This document shows positions 43,868 to 51,932 of a DNA stretch of 64,000 nt, piece after piece. The stretch's first letter is position 1. Every line of letters begins with the position of its first letter. Under the pieces are notes generated by a model that saw only the letters and a program-made list of their open reading frames with translations, ran no database searches and was not told where the DNA came from. Origin of the DNA: Haloarcula sp. CBA1129 (lineage in GTDB: Archaea; Halobacteriota; Halobacteria; Halobacteriales; Haloarculaceae); the NCBI RefSeq assembly GCF_008729015.1, contig NZ_RKSM01000001.1, forward strand, positions 2,852,001-2,916,000, in the 5' to 3' direction. The translations under genes and the position numbers were made by a program.

Positions 43868-43881
43868 CGGGCACGGTGGGA
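43868..43881. repeat. Left attachment-site copy of tRNA-Arg 3' end
   Basis: CGGGCACGGTGGGA here is identical to the last 14 bases (minus strand) of the tRNA-Arg gene at 55288-55301, while the flanking bases differ. It lies 48 bp from the integrase stop. This is the expected left att site of an element integrated into the tRNA. Confidence 0.85.
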
Positions 43882-43929
43882 ACCTGAATATCGCCAATTC
43901 GCGGCGTTGATTTTAGTACTCATTGTTTT

Positions 43930-44994
43930 TCAAATATCTGGAAGGAAATCGCTACGCTGTTCAGCCTGTTCGCGGTCAGAACGCCGATCATAGTGACGGT
44001 CAAGAATATCTGTACTCGCGTTGAGACGATCTTTCACAACTCGTCGAGGAACATCCTCACGACGGTAATAGGTCACTCGGCCGCTGCGAACATCGTGAGG
44101 TGAGCGAGCGGATGGACACTTACTGGCATGGTCGATGTGGGTCGCTTCGCATTCATCGATATCGCGGTCGTGCGGGCAGTCCTCACCACGCCAGCAGGGA
44201 CGAGTAATCCGATACAGTGTCGTTCGGAAGGTGTTGCCAGCTGGTCGACCGTGTGCTGTCGTGAGCAAGGGTTCTCGTCCGTGATCGTCGGTCACATCGT
44301 CCCGGTGGAAATCAATGTAATCCTCGATGTACCGAGCGGTTTTCTCACTGATTCGGTTCCACCGAGTCCCTGCCTCACGGTTCTTGAGCGGCGTATCTGT
44401 TTCAGGGCGATGGACGAACTGGAGTGCGGGCCCGGAAAATCGGGGATGGTCACCATCTAAGTCCACATCTCCGAGATCGAGTCCACGGATTGCGCCAGTA
44501 CGCGCACCGGTTTCCCAGAGCAGAGCGAGAATAATGTGGTCGCGCGTGCTGGGACCGGCCTTTTCAAGATAGTCCAGAATCTCAATTGCGCGCTCAGGGT
44601 CAAGCGTAGTCTCCGATACGTCCTCACCGTTTGTCATCGTCGGCAGGGTCAACTTTTCATAGAACCCCTGTGGTACAGCGTCAATGTCACTGGCAAACTG
44701 GAGGAAGCGGCGGAGTGTTGCCAGTTGACCCTTGAGCGTGACCGCCTTGATAGGGTCACGACCGTCGCCCTGGCCTTCGCGTCGCCAGATCCGATACTTA
44801 TAGAGATCACGCCCAGTGAGTTCGTTCAGGTTCTCGATCCCTTCCTCATCACAGAACTGTACGAACGCCCGGAGACGGTGTTTGTTACTCTCCCGTGTCG
44901 ACTTTGCGTGTTCGTCGATCATCGCATCGTGGAACATTTCCACAGCCTCATGAGGTGGGATCGGATTGAGGTTAGTCACCGAAAACCACCCCAC
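43930..44994 (-). CDS. int: Tyrosine recombinase/integrase (SNJ2-like)
   Basis: An integrase of about 354 residues. The N-terminal SAM-like core-binding domain covers about 15-120 (MFHDAMIDEHAKSTRESNKH). The catalytic residues are Arg in TGARTGAIRGL, His and Arg in SPHDVRSGRV, and the C-terminal nucleophile Tyr in DILDRHYD. Between them lies a Cys/His-rich stretch (CWRGEDCPHDRDIDEC, ATHIDHASKCP) common in haloarchaeal integrases. It would join the two 14-bp sites. The GTG at 44994 or 44979 is the start; a TATA-like CTAAATAAAAAG on the minus strand at 45014-45023 fits a nearly leaderless transcript. Confidence 0.9.
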   Translation of the reverse strand: MGWFSVTNLNPIPPHEAVEMFHDAMIDEHAKSTRESNKHRLRAFVQFCDEEGIENLNELTGRDLYKYRIWRREGQGDGRDPIKAVTLKGQLATLRRFLQFASDIDAVPQGFYEKLTLPTMTNGEDVSETTLDPERAIEILDYLEKAGPSTRDHIILALLWETGARTGAIRGLDLGDVDLDGDHPRFSGPALQFVHRPETDTPLKNREAGTRWNRISEKTARYIEDYIDFHRDDVTDDHGREPLLTTAHGRPAGNTFRTTLYRITRPCWRGEDCPHDRDIDECEATHIDHASKCPSARSPHDVRSGRVTYYRREDVPRRVVKDRLNASTDILDRHYDRRSDREQAEQRSDFLPDI

Positions 44995-45044
44995 GAACCG
45001 GGCGAACGCCGGACTTTTTATTTAGCGAGGCGACTGTCGTCGTG

Positions 45045-45148
45045 CGGGGCGTAGACCCCGTATCGGTTCCTGTTGACATGGATGAGGTAACGGAACCGCC
45101 CTCGGGCCGTGTTCCAGCACGGCCCAGTTCTAAATGGCTGAGAGCCAT
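45045..45148 (+). ncRNA. Candidate structured RNA: four tandem perfect hairpins
   Basis: Four perfect inverted repeats follow each other: CGGGG/CCCCG (45045-45060), CGGTTCC/GGAACCG (45064-45098), GGGCCGTG/CACGGCCC (45104-45125) and ATGGCT/AGCCAT (45134-45148). They occupy the gap between integrase and repressor genes. On the plus strand a TTTTTATTTAG box at 45013-45023 lies about 25 bases before the first hairpin. Either a small RNA or a DNA site with hairpins (recombination or replication) would explain it. Strand and identity are inferred. Confidence 0.4.
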
Positions 45149-45266
45149 CAGTAGGCGGCCCGCAAGAACACTATTACCCAGAAAGTGCATAAATGTATCG
45201 GGAAGCTATATTTGATTGGTTGATATGAAAATGCACGTAAGGACTGAAATAGGTGGTTCGAGTAAT

Positions 45267-45281
45267 ATTTGTAATTCAAAT
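45267..45281. promoter_or_regulatory. Inverted repeat over the start of the first PhiH1-like repressor
   Basis: ATTTG-TAATT-CAAAT forms a perfect inverted repeat that covers the first base of the ATG at 45280. An AT-rich tract (GCTATATTTGATTGG, about 45204-45218) lies upstream. The site is placed for autorepression by the winged-helix protein that starts there (inference). Confidence 0.45.
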
Positions 45282-45600
45282 GCGCTTATCCGGTTCGTGG
45301 CAGAGCGTTTGGGACGACCGTATCCTTGAATGGATGCGAGAGAACGAGGGTACGGGAACGCCTAAAGAAGTCCACGACAGTGGGTTAGTCCGTGTTTCGA
45401 GAACACAAATCGGCCGCCGGATGAAGAAGCTCGCCGAGCATGGACTTTTGACTCACGTTGGTAACGGAGCCTACGTGATCACCGAGGAAGGGAAAGCGTA
45501 TCTCGACGAGGAATATGACGCCGAAGAAGGCGTATATATCAACGGTAGCGGCCCATCTGAGCCGTCCACGAGTGCAGACGCTGGAACGAACGACGTGTAA
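45280..45600 (+). CDS. PhiH1 repressor-like winged-helix protein 1
   Basis: A 106-residue protein of the PhiH1-repressor-like winged-helix type. It shows SVWDDRILEWMRENEGTGTP, a recognition helix (VSRTQIGRRMKKLAEHGLLT) and a beta wing (HVGNGAYVITEEGKAYLDEE), then a disordered tail. The ATG at 45280 (MRLSGSWQSVW) is chosen over a hydrophobic upstream extension. A second related gene follows after 12 bp. They probably act as lysogeny repressors or as accessory recombination factors like Orf2 and Orf3 of SNJ2. Confidence 0.75.
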   Translation: MRLSGSWQSVWDDRILEWMRENEGTGTPKEVHDSGLVRVSRTQIGRRMKKLAEHGLLTHVGNGAYVITEEGKAYLDEEYDAEEGVYINGSGPSEPSTSADAGTNDV

Positions 45601-45612
45601 TCGCCCTCCACT

Positions 45613-45906
45613 ATGACGATTCGAAAGACCGCCCGCTGGCAACGGAGTATCGATGACCGAATACTGGAACACCTTCGGGATGACTCGGTGTCGACAGCCA
45701 AGCAAATGGCTATCCGTGACAACATTCACGCGACAGAAGCGCAGGTGCAAGATCGGTGTCGGGTATTGGCTGACGCAGATCTAGTCGCGTTTCTGACGGA
45801 GGATCAGGATTTCATCGAGTTGACGACGGAAGGTGAGCAGTATCTTGAGGGAGAGGTCGACGTGGAACTGTATCCGTATCCCCGGCATCCGAAAGCGATG
45901 GAGTAA
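45613..45906 (+). CDS. PhiH1 repressor-like winged-helix protein 2
   Basis: A 97-residue protein related to its neighbour. It opens TARWQRSIDDRILEHLRDDS, has a helix-turn-helix (STAKQMAIRDNIHATEAQVQ) and a wing region (AFLTEDQDFIELTTEGEQYL). It is probably co-transcribed with the upstream gene, 12 bp away. A heterodimer or opposing regulator is possible. In SNJ2-type systems two small proteins of this kind are needed for integration, though there they share an operon with the integrase, while here they are divergent. Confidence 0.75.
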   Translation: MTIRKTARWQRSIDDRILEHLRDDSVSTAKQMAIRDNIHATEAQVQDRCRVLADADLVAFLTEDQDFIELTTEGEQYLEGEVDVELYPYPRHPKAME

Positions 45907-45994
45907 GCCAACCAACAGTGGGAGGGTGGGTGGCTTGACATATGTCTATTGGGTAGGGGTCTCTTTCTACACAAATAAGAAATGAAGCGCTTAG

Positions 45995-46495
45995 TTACGC
46001 TTCGGGCGCTTCGTAGCTGGACAGCGTCGCAGAGTTGTCGCCGCCTTCATTCGTATAGACAATATTGAGTTCATCGTTGTTGTCGATTTCTGCGGTTGAG
46101 GTCGTTCCTGCCGTAATCTCAGATCCAGAGCTGTACGGTGTATCGCCGGAGGAATCTCCGAACTGAAGCGAATCTGTCCCGTCAGTTACTGATAACCGAC
46201 CCGCTTCAATTGTGTCACCGCCATCGTGGGTAATCGTTACGTAACCCTCGTTACCACTGGTCCCGTCGTTCGCAAGAGTGAGTGAACCAGTCCAAGAATT
46301 CGATCCACTCGTATCGTAATCATACGAGAAGCTGGCCTGTGGAGTGTTCTGCTGTGCCTGATCACCAAGACCAAGCACGAAAGATGCGATTACTGCAGCG
46401 AGGATAACCGTAATTGCGACCATCAGAATGACGCCAATCACCGGTGAGACAGCGTCATCTTCGGTAAGCAATTCCTTCAGGTTTGTTAGGTCCAT
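45995..46495 (-). CDS. Type IV pilin-like protein in the provirus
   Basis: A 166-residue protein with an archaeal pilin N-terminus: charged leader, then DDAVSPVIGVILMVAITVIL and a continuing hydrophobic helix to about residue 45, the form processed by prepilin peptidase PibD. The rest is Ser/Thr/Gly-rich beta sequence (GSLTLANDGTSGNEGYVTIT) like pilin or archaellin-related head domains. Lower G+C than its neighbours. It is not part of the usual pleolipovirus virion set and may be a cargo gene that alters the host surface. The ATG at 46495 is clear. Confidence 0.8.
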   Translation of the reverse strand: MDLTNLKELLTEDDAVSPVIGVILMVAITVILAAVIASFVLGLGDQAQQNTPQASFSYDYDTSGSNSWTGSLTLANDGTSGNEGYVTITHDGGDTIEAGRLSVTDGTDSLQFGDSSGDTPYSSGSEITAGTTSTAEIDNNDELNIVYTNEGGDNSATLSSYEAPEA

Positions 46496-46810
46496 ACGAC
46501 TCAGTCCATGAGAGACAATGGTATAAACCAGCCAGACTGTTCAAGCAAAATCAGGCGATACAAGTCCAGACTGTAGGTTTACAAGGCACTGTTGTATATT
46601 TCAAGCAACACTTGAACACCAATTATCAGCAAAACGCATGGATATCGGGGGGCTATCCAGGCCCGGAACACTGATGCGAAAACAGTGTTCCTATATCCCG
46701 TTTTCAGCGAGACGGGTCACTGTCTCGCAGGTGTTTGTCTGTACCTGCAGCGTATCAAGATTGTGGATATGTAGTCAAAATAGCTTCAGGTACAAAACAA
46801 AGTACGAGTA
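46496..46810. other. Low-G+C intergenic region in the provirus
   Basis: About 315 bp between the pilin-like gene start and the NTPase gene end. AT-rich boxes (GTTGTATATTTCAAG, about 46590-46604, and AAAACAAAGTACG) could give the pilin promoter. Short frames on the plus strand have no bias or motif. Nothing else supported. Confidence 0.45.
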
Positions 46811-47800
46811 TTATTCAGCAGGTCCACGTTCACGAAGCAGGTCAAAGAGTTCGGGCCATTCGACATCTTTCTCGAATAGCCCTGCTCGAAGATTCCACGT
46901 CCAAGGAGCGGCATCGTCGGGATCGTAGCCGGTGGCCTTCTCGATTTCTTCAAGACTGCCACCGAACAATCGGCCAGTTGGTGCATCAGCGTCGGCAGGC
47001 CACGTCTCGAAGAATTCCGCGCTCTTCTTAGCAGCCTTGTACATCGCCAGCGTAGACAGTCGCTTCCGCTCCGGGTGGAGGTCCTTCCCGGTGTGAACCA
47101 CGACAGCTTCCATGTCGACGCCGATCTTCGCGTAGCGCTTCGCTAGCGGTGTGTACTGTTCAGCCACTTCCCGGCGATTGGTCCGGGCATCGAAGTGCGT
47201 CGAGCCTTCGTCGATCAGAATGGCCTTCGGTCGGTCGCGGTGTTCGAGCAGCTGCACGGCGAGATTGTGCGCTGACGTGACGACGATATCCGTCTGTTCC
47301 CACGTCCGGACGTTCGAGAGCACCAAGAGGTCATCGAGGTCGAGCGCCCGCAACGTGATCAGAAGGATGGCCGTGTTGGTCTTACCCGTGTTCGGGTTGC
47401 CAGCGGCCGTGACAAACGCCGGAGCGCCGTTGTTCTCGATTTCGTTCAGGAGCATCATCGGCAGACGCAGCGCCGAGGCATCGAGGTCCTGCTCAGTGAC
47501 ACCGACGATATGGGACATGACCGAGCCGTTACCAGTAGCGACGGCTTCAGTTGCTGTATCGGTCAGTACTTTCGAGGAAAGCGCCTGTCCGAGCGCAGTG
47601 CCTTCGAACGTCGAACTACCGACCGGAGACCGGTCGGTTTCTCGCATTGCTGTTTCGATGAACGACAGCGCCGCGCGGTCTTGGGCGTCCTCGACGATAC
47701 CAGTATGCGGGAGCAGTCTGTCGTCGCCGTCGATTTCTCCCTGTACCTGTTCGTAGAGCTTCGCAGCGGTCAGTAGGTGTTCGTCAACGCTGTCAGTCAT
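46811..47800 (-). CDS. P-loop NTPase, pleolipovirus VP8-like
   Basis: A 329-residue ATPase. Walker A is GNPNTGKTNTA (about 134-144) and Walker B is AILIDEGSTHF (about 193-203). A helical N-terminal third and a basic/aromatic tail surround the motor. The sequence and its position after the membrane-protein genes match the putative NTPase (VP8) of pleolipoviruses; a role in genome handling or virion assembly is assumed. Its ATG overlaps the upstream stop by 8 bp, so it is in the structural operon. Confidence 0.8.
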   Translation of the reverse strand: MTDSVDEHLLTAAKLYEQVQGEIDGDDRLLPHTGIVEDAQDRAALSFIETAMRETDRSPVGSSTFEGTALGQALSSKVLTDTATEAVATGNGSVMSHIVGVTEQDLDASALRLPMMLLNEIENNGAPAFVTAAGNPNTGKTNTAILLITLRALDLDDLLVLSNVRTWEQTDIVVTSAHNLAVQLLEHRDRPKAILIDEGSTHFDARTNRREVAEQYTPLAKRYAKIGVDMEAVVVHTGKDLHPERKRLSTLAMYKAAKKSAEFFETWPADADAPTGRLFGGSLEEIEKATGYDPDDAAPWTWNLRAGLFEKDVEWPELFDLLRERGPAE

Positions 47801-48089
47801 CGGCAGGCACCTCGACAGAGTCAGTACTGTCCTCGACGAGTTGATCCCGGAACGCGTAGGCGAAGCTAATCAGCGGAACGACAACTGAGACGACAGGAAG
47901 AGAACTGGGAACAGGTCGATACGCAGGTACGTACACCTGTTCACCGGCGTTCTGCGTCACTTCCAGCGGCACGTCCAAGGCCTGCGGAGGAACCGACCAG
48001 AGACCGGCCCAGAAGCCAGCAACGAATGTCACAGCAGCAGTTACCACGACGATACTCTTCTCACGGTGAGTTAGGTTGAGTTCAATCAT
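47793..48089 (-). CDS. Small two-helix membrane protein of the provirus
   Basis: A 98-residue protein with two hydrophobic segments, about 13-33 (SIVVVTAAVTFVAGFWAGLW) and 66-82 (LPVVSVVVPLISFAYAF), and an acidic C-terminal tail. The ATG at 48089 overlaps the previous stop by 8 bp. It falls between the ORF7-like membrane protein and the NTPase. No specific function can be read. Confidence 0.7.
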   Translation of the reverse strand: MIELNLTHREKSIVVVTAAVTFVAGFWAGLWSVPPQALDVPLEVTQNAGEQVYVPAYRPVPSSLPVVSVVVPLISFAYAFRDQLVEDSTDSVEVPADD

Positions 48090-48915
48090 CAGCAGAAACA
48101 CCTCCGTCGCCAGCGCCAGCGAGATCCGCGAGGTCTTGGTCGAAATCGACGCGGATTCCGGGCACATCTGCCTCCGGAGACTCATCGTCCTCGGCGGCAC
48201 GGATCTTGCGGTCAAGGCCGAACTGTTCAATGGCCGAATCTATCTCGTCAGTCAACCCCTCGCCTTCATCTGGAAGCGTGCCGCGCTCGAAGGTCGAAAC
48301 GATGCGGAGAACCGCCTTTCTGGTGGCGTTACGGATAACGGTGAACGCCTGAGCTTCGATAGCAAAGCCACGCTTGGCGTCGGCTTCGAGCTGGCCGCGA
48401 CACTCTTCGACAGCTTGGAGTGTTCGCATCAGCTCCCGGTCGGAGAGCGTGCCACGCCAGCAGCCATCGACAGTCTGTGCTTCGAGATCGACGTTCTTCC
48501 CGAACGCGAGGTTTGGACTCACCCAGTCCAATTGGCCGTCCTCGACGGACCACTCTTTGAAGCGCTGGCCCGGCATCCGGAAGATGCCGCCCTTCATCCG
48601 GCGGGCGTCGATGTCGACGAGCCAGACGTAGTTCGGGTCCCACAGCAGCGACCGGACCTTCTTGCCCGTCGGTCGTCCGACCAGCGGAATTGTCACGAGC
48701 GCACACAGGCCGATCAGTCGCAGGCTTCGAGGGAATTCGTAGCCGAGAATCGACGCGATGACGAACAGAACGATACCGACACCAGAGGCCATGAGCAACA
48801 GGTTGTCCGTGAGCCACCGGAACAGTCGGTAGGTCCGGCTGTGATCTGGGCCGGGATCGGCGTTGTGAGCCATCTCGTCTCGGTCGAAATCGGGATTGCT
48901 CCTGTCGTCAGTCAT
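48082..48915 (-). CDS. Membrane protein with large cytosolic domain (pleolipovirus ORF7-like)
   Basis: A 277-residue protein. An acidic N-terminal tail is followed by two adjacent membrane helices at about 38-80 (LLLMASGVGIVLFVIASILG and LRLIGLCALVTIPLVG), then a soluble domain (VRSLLWDPNYVWLVDIDARR, GQLDWVSPNLAFGK) and an acidic C-terminus. Architecture and place in the operon fit the conserved membrane-protein gene before the NTPase in pleolipoviruses. Overlaps both neighbours by a few bases. Confidence 0.75.
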   Translation of the reverse strand: MTDDRSNPDFDRDEMAHNADPGPDHSRTYRLFRWLTDNLLLMASGVGIVLFVIASILGYEFPRSLRLIGLCALVTIPLVGRPTGKKVRSLLWDPNYVWLVDIDARRMKGGIFRMPGQRFKEWSVEDGQLDWVSPNLAFGKNVDLEAQTVDGCWRGTLSDRELMRTLQAVEECRGQLEADAKRGFAIEAQAFTVIRNATRKAVLRIVSTFERGTLPDEGEGLTDEIDSAIEQFGLDRKIRAAEDDESPEADVPGIRVDFDQDLADLAGAGDGGVSADD

Positions 48916-49466
48916 GCCAGTCGCTCACCCCGTTGGGCCGAGCCGACTTTGGCTGAGACGGCTTCGTACAGGACGGCAATCACGACACCGAGCGCACTGC
49001 CGAGTGCGGCGTTGCGAACGTCCTCACCACTCCACGGGCCGGTGATGATGAACGAGTTGGGTTTGCGGAGGTAGTGGAACCGTTGCTGTTCGATTGATTG
49101 CTCAGTCCAGAGTGTGACGCCGCCGCTCGATGGCACTCGAACAGTCGTGGTCGTATCTGCGTCGACGACAGCCGCACGGAATGAGACACTACCGGCTTCC
49201 GAACCGTCGTCGACCTGCGGGGCGACACTGACGACTTTGTACTCATCCGACCAGAAGTCGATCATCATTTGGCCGTCCTTGTAGCGGTAGTCTGTGACCA
49301 CCACGTTCTCGTCAACGACGAGTTCGACATCACTGGGTGCACCGTCCGGTGCGGAGACGTTCGTCGAGGTCGCCGTCTCGTTCGTGGTTTCTTGCGCTGC
49401 TGCTGGTGCAGCGAGAGCGATACAGCTGACGATCAGTATCAGGAGTATAGGCGTATGTGCGTTCAT
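48912..49466 (-). CDS. Secreted/membrane protein of the provirus (ORF6-like)
   Basis: A 184-residue protein with an N-terminal signal peptide (PILLILIVSCIALAAPAAAQ, cleavage near residue 25). A beta-rich exposed domain follows (VELVVDENVVVTDYRYKDGQ), and a membrane helix lies near the C-terminus (AALGSALGVVIAVLYEAVSA). The ATG at 49466 is chosen over an upstream frame without signal character. It belongs to the conserved pleolipovirus block between the spike and the NTPase genes. Function unknown. Confidence 0.75.
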   Translation of the reverse strand: MNAHTPILLILIVSCIALAAPAAAQETTNETATSTNVSAPDGAPSDVELVVDENVVVTDYRYKDGQMMIDFWSDEYKVVSVAPQVDDGSEAGSVSFRAAVVDADTTTTVRVPSSGGVTLWTEQSIEQQRFHYLRKPNSFIITGPWSGEDVRNAALGSALGVVIAVLYEAVSAKVGSAQRGERLA

Positions 49467-49488
49467 GTTCGAAAAATCAGCGTGTTGG

Positions 49489-49650
49489 TCACCAGACCCA
49501 GTCGAGTGACGGCTCTGGGAGCCAAGACGACAGCAGATCAACGGCTGGCCCGATCACGTCGACGGTCCCTGAAAGTTGCAGCGCGGCGAGTGCGATCAGG
49601 ACGAGCCACACGTCCCGAGGAACGAGCTTGAGAGCCAGCCAGTAGACCAT
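49489..49650 (-). CDS. Very small membrane protein overlapping the spike gene
   Basis: A 53-residue frame that starts MVYWLALKLVPRDVWLVLIA, with one strong hydrophobic helix (about 14-25) and a Trp-rich tail ending LDWVW. Its ATG shares one base with the spike-gene stop (TGATG), and it ends 22 bp before the next gene start. Tight coupling and composition support a real gene. Role unknown. Confidence 0.65.
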   Translation of the reverse strand: MVYWLALKLVPRDVWLVLIALAALQLSGTVDVIGPAVDLLSSWLPEPSLDWVW

Positions 49651-51494
49651 CAGTTGTTACCTCCCGTCCGTCGCTGGCTCACGGCATAGAGTGTGCCAAC
49701 GCCGACCAGTACCAGTACGAGTGATGAGGAGGAGCCACCGAGCAGGCCACCGCCAGCCGAGCCACGAAGGTTCTGCTCACGCGCCTCGATCTCTGCTCGC
49801 TTCCTCGCCAGATCCTCGTACTGTTGTTTGAGTTCGGTTACGTTGGTCGTCTCGTAGGTGGTTTTCTGGATAGTGACGTTCTGGACGGCCTGACCGTCCT
49901 GCGTTGAGATACTATCGATGGTGAACTCACCATCCAACTCGACAATGCGGTCACTGGTAACGACATACTGCGTGCCGCCGATGTTGGACGTGTTGTAGGT
50001 CGTGCCGTTCTCGAACTGCCCGCTGGCAGGATTCTCTTGAGAGAACAGGACACCTTCGTACTGCGTACCGTCTCCAGTGGTTACGTTGAAGCTCCCGATC
50101 TGGTCGAAGTTCTCAGGGGAGTTCGTACCCATCAGTGTGAGCTGTGCGGCGGCCCAGCCCTGGAAGTCCTCACCTGCGGATTGCTGGTTCGAGAGTACGT
50201 AGGGGTCTACGAGGTCGCTATTGTTGATTTCGCCCTTCTGATAGGCAGAGTAGGTATTATTTGCCAGCGTGTCCATGTCGTTCTGTACCTGCGTGTTCTG
50301 CGTTTGGATTTCCGACCACTGGGCGCTGTACCTCTCGAAATCGATTACCTTGATAGACTCGTAATTTGAGTTAGGAGCAGTGATTCGGATGCCGTCAGCG
50401 TAGTACTGAGGCGGGTCGCTCCCGTCCCCGACGTGCGCCACAATACCGGTATCCGGGCCGACAGTATGAGTCCCGCCCGTGTCCCCTGCGAGATTTTCGG
50501 ACTTGAGGTAAAGAGACTGATACGTGGCGGTGGACCCATTGACGAGAGACAGAGTCTCTTGCGAGTCGCCAGATGGGTCCCAAACGACATACATATCATC
50601 GTACTGACCGCCGCCACCAACGCCAGAGGTGCCGATATCAGCAGTATAGGATTTGCTGGACTTGGGCGGGGCGTTCAGGCCACTCTCGGACTCCATCGTG
50701 TTAGCGATGTACTCGGCGTTCGTGGCCTGCTGAGTCCATTCAGCGGCTAGGTTCTCTTGTTTCGTAGCGTAGTAGTCTGCCACAGCGGACTTGGCCTCGC
50801 TCTTGGCGGCGGACTTGCTACTGCCGTTGTTCAGGGCCCGAATATAGGCGTTCTTGCCGATGATCCGAGCCTGCGTTTTGGTGTCCGACAGGTAGTTGTC
50901 CATCGTGTTGTGGTAGTTGTCGGCTTGTGCCTGACTGTTCTGACCGGACTGATACAGGTCAATATGGGTCTGCTCAGTCGAGAGTCCGGTAGTGTTGACG
51001 GCCGTACTGCCCGGCAGACCAGTCCTATCGAGTTGGACGACCGAGGGCATCACGGACTCTCCGACAGACTCACTCAGATCATAGGTGAAATCGGCGTCTC
51101 CACCCGTATCCCCGAGGAATTTACCGGGGTCGCCCGGCTTCCATGCATCAGTGACGCCGCCCTTCGAGAAGCCGGGTTCAGCATCAGCACCTTCCACCTG
51201 AACGGTGAAGGTGTCGTACGCGCCAGCGTTGCGGAAGTGTGCTGACGGAGTACTGGCCGATACCGTCTTCTTCATGATCGTGACGTTATCGCCAGCAGGC
51301 GACCCGGAGGTAATCACGGAGATCGTCGTCTCGGTGGTAACGTTCGAAAGGTCAATTTCGACCTTGTGCGGGCCGGTCGTGAACTCCTGAGCGTACGTGT
51401 CCGTCGAAGTTTGTGCCAGCGCGGGGCCGACACCAGTAACGACTGCCGACAGGACAAGCAGGCCAGCCAGCAGTATCGAGCGTGCGTGACTCAT
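49650..51494 (-). CDS. Spike-like surface protein (pleolipovirus VP4-like)
   Basis: A 614-residue exported protein. A signal peptide is at 1-28 (ILLAGLLVLSAVVTGVGPALA), and a large Ser/Thr/Gly/Asn-rich extracellular part follows. A predicted coiled coil lies near 555-585 (LKQQYEDLARKRAEIEAREQ), just before a glycine-rich hinge and a C-terminal membrane anchor (SSLVLVLVGVGTLYAVSQRR). This layout is that of the pleolipovirus spike VP4, which binds the host and drives membrane fusion. It is adjacent to the four-helix membrane protein, as in those viruses. Confidence 0.8.
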   Translation of the reverse strand: MSHARSILLAGLLVLSAVVTGVGPALAQTSTDTYAQEFTTGPHKVEIDLSNVTTETTISVITSGSPAGDNVTIMKKTVSASTPSAHFRNAGAYDTFTVQVEGADAEPGFSKGGVTDAWKPGDPGKFLGDTGGDADFTYDLSESVGESVMPSVVQLDRTGLPGSTAVNTTGLSTEQTHIDLYQSGQNSQAQADNYHNTMDNYLSDTKTQARIIGKNAYIRALNNGSSKSAAKSEAKSAVADYYATKQENLAAEWTQQATNAEYIANTMESESGLNAPPKSSKSYTADIGTSGVGGGGQYDDMYVVWDPSGDSQETLSLVNGSTATYQSLYLKSENLAGDTGGTHTVGPDTGIVAHVGDGSDPPQYYADGIRITAPNSNYESIKVIDFERYSAQWSEIQTQNTQVQNDMDTLANNTYSAYQKGEINNSDLVDPYVLSNQQSAGEDFQGWAAAQLTLMGTNSPENFDQIGSFNVTTGDGTQYEGVLFSQENPASGQFENGTTYNTSNIGGTQYVVTSDRIVELDGEFTIDSISTQDGQAVQNVTIQKTTYETTNVTELKQQYEDLARKRAEIEAREQNLRGSAGGGLLGGSSSSLVLVLVGVGTLYAVSQRRTGGNN

Positions 51495-51533
51495 CAGAGT
51501 TTACCTCCGAAAGAATGGCGTCGTGTCATCGGT

Positions 51534-51932
51534 CTACTGAACAGCCACTCCCCAAGAGACGACCGTGGCGATGAACGCCAGCTGCATCCCAAGCGGGTCG
51601 CCCAAGCTGAGTAGGAAGTCGTTCACTTGTGGGACAAACTCGTTGCCGAGGATCACGAGCGGGCCAGCGACAATCGCCACTTTCTCCCAGAGTTCGTAGT
51701 ACTCGAAGCGCTTGGACTCGCTCGACGCGAATCCAGCCGCGTACGTGCCGAGCGATACCAGTAGCGAGTGCTGGGTAGTCAACGTGTACGACAGCCACGG
51801 GAGTTCGACCGTCGTGATCCCGCCGAACTGGTAGAGGCTCGCGGCCACGAACGCCACCGAGAGCATCGCCGGCAGCGAACGCATGTTCATGTAGTCTCCG
51901 GCCACATCGCCCAGGCGTCGCTGGTAACTCAT
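51534..51932 (-). CDS. Four-helix small membrane protein (pleolipovirus VP3-like)
   Basis: A 132-residue protein with four hydrophobic segments (about 20-38, 56-70, 84-98, 113-130) and few charged residues. The size and position directly before the spike gene are those of VP3, the internal membrane protein of pleolipovirus particles. Its ATG overlaps the upstream stop by 4 bp. 39 bp separate it from the spike gene start. Confidence 0.75.
   Translation of the reverse strand: MSYQRRLGDVAGDYMNMRSLPAMLSVAFVAASLYQFGGITTVELPWLSYTLTTQHSLLVSLGTYAAGFASSESKRFEYYELWEKVAIVAGPLVILGNEFVPQVNDFLLSLGDPLGMQLAFIATVVSWGVAVQ

Noticed and set aside
43666-43993. Short frames on both strands around the left attachment site
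   Set aside because: They cross the att site into the integrase 3' region, lack codon bias, and show no motif.
44972-45190. Minus-strand frame of 72 codons across the hairpin cluster
   Set aside because: Composition (Ser/Thr/Arg-rich, not acidic) is unlike provirus proteins, and it overlaps the integrase start; the hairpins explain the sequence better.
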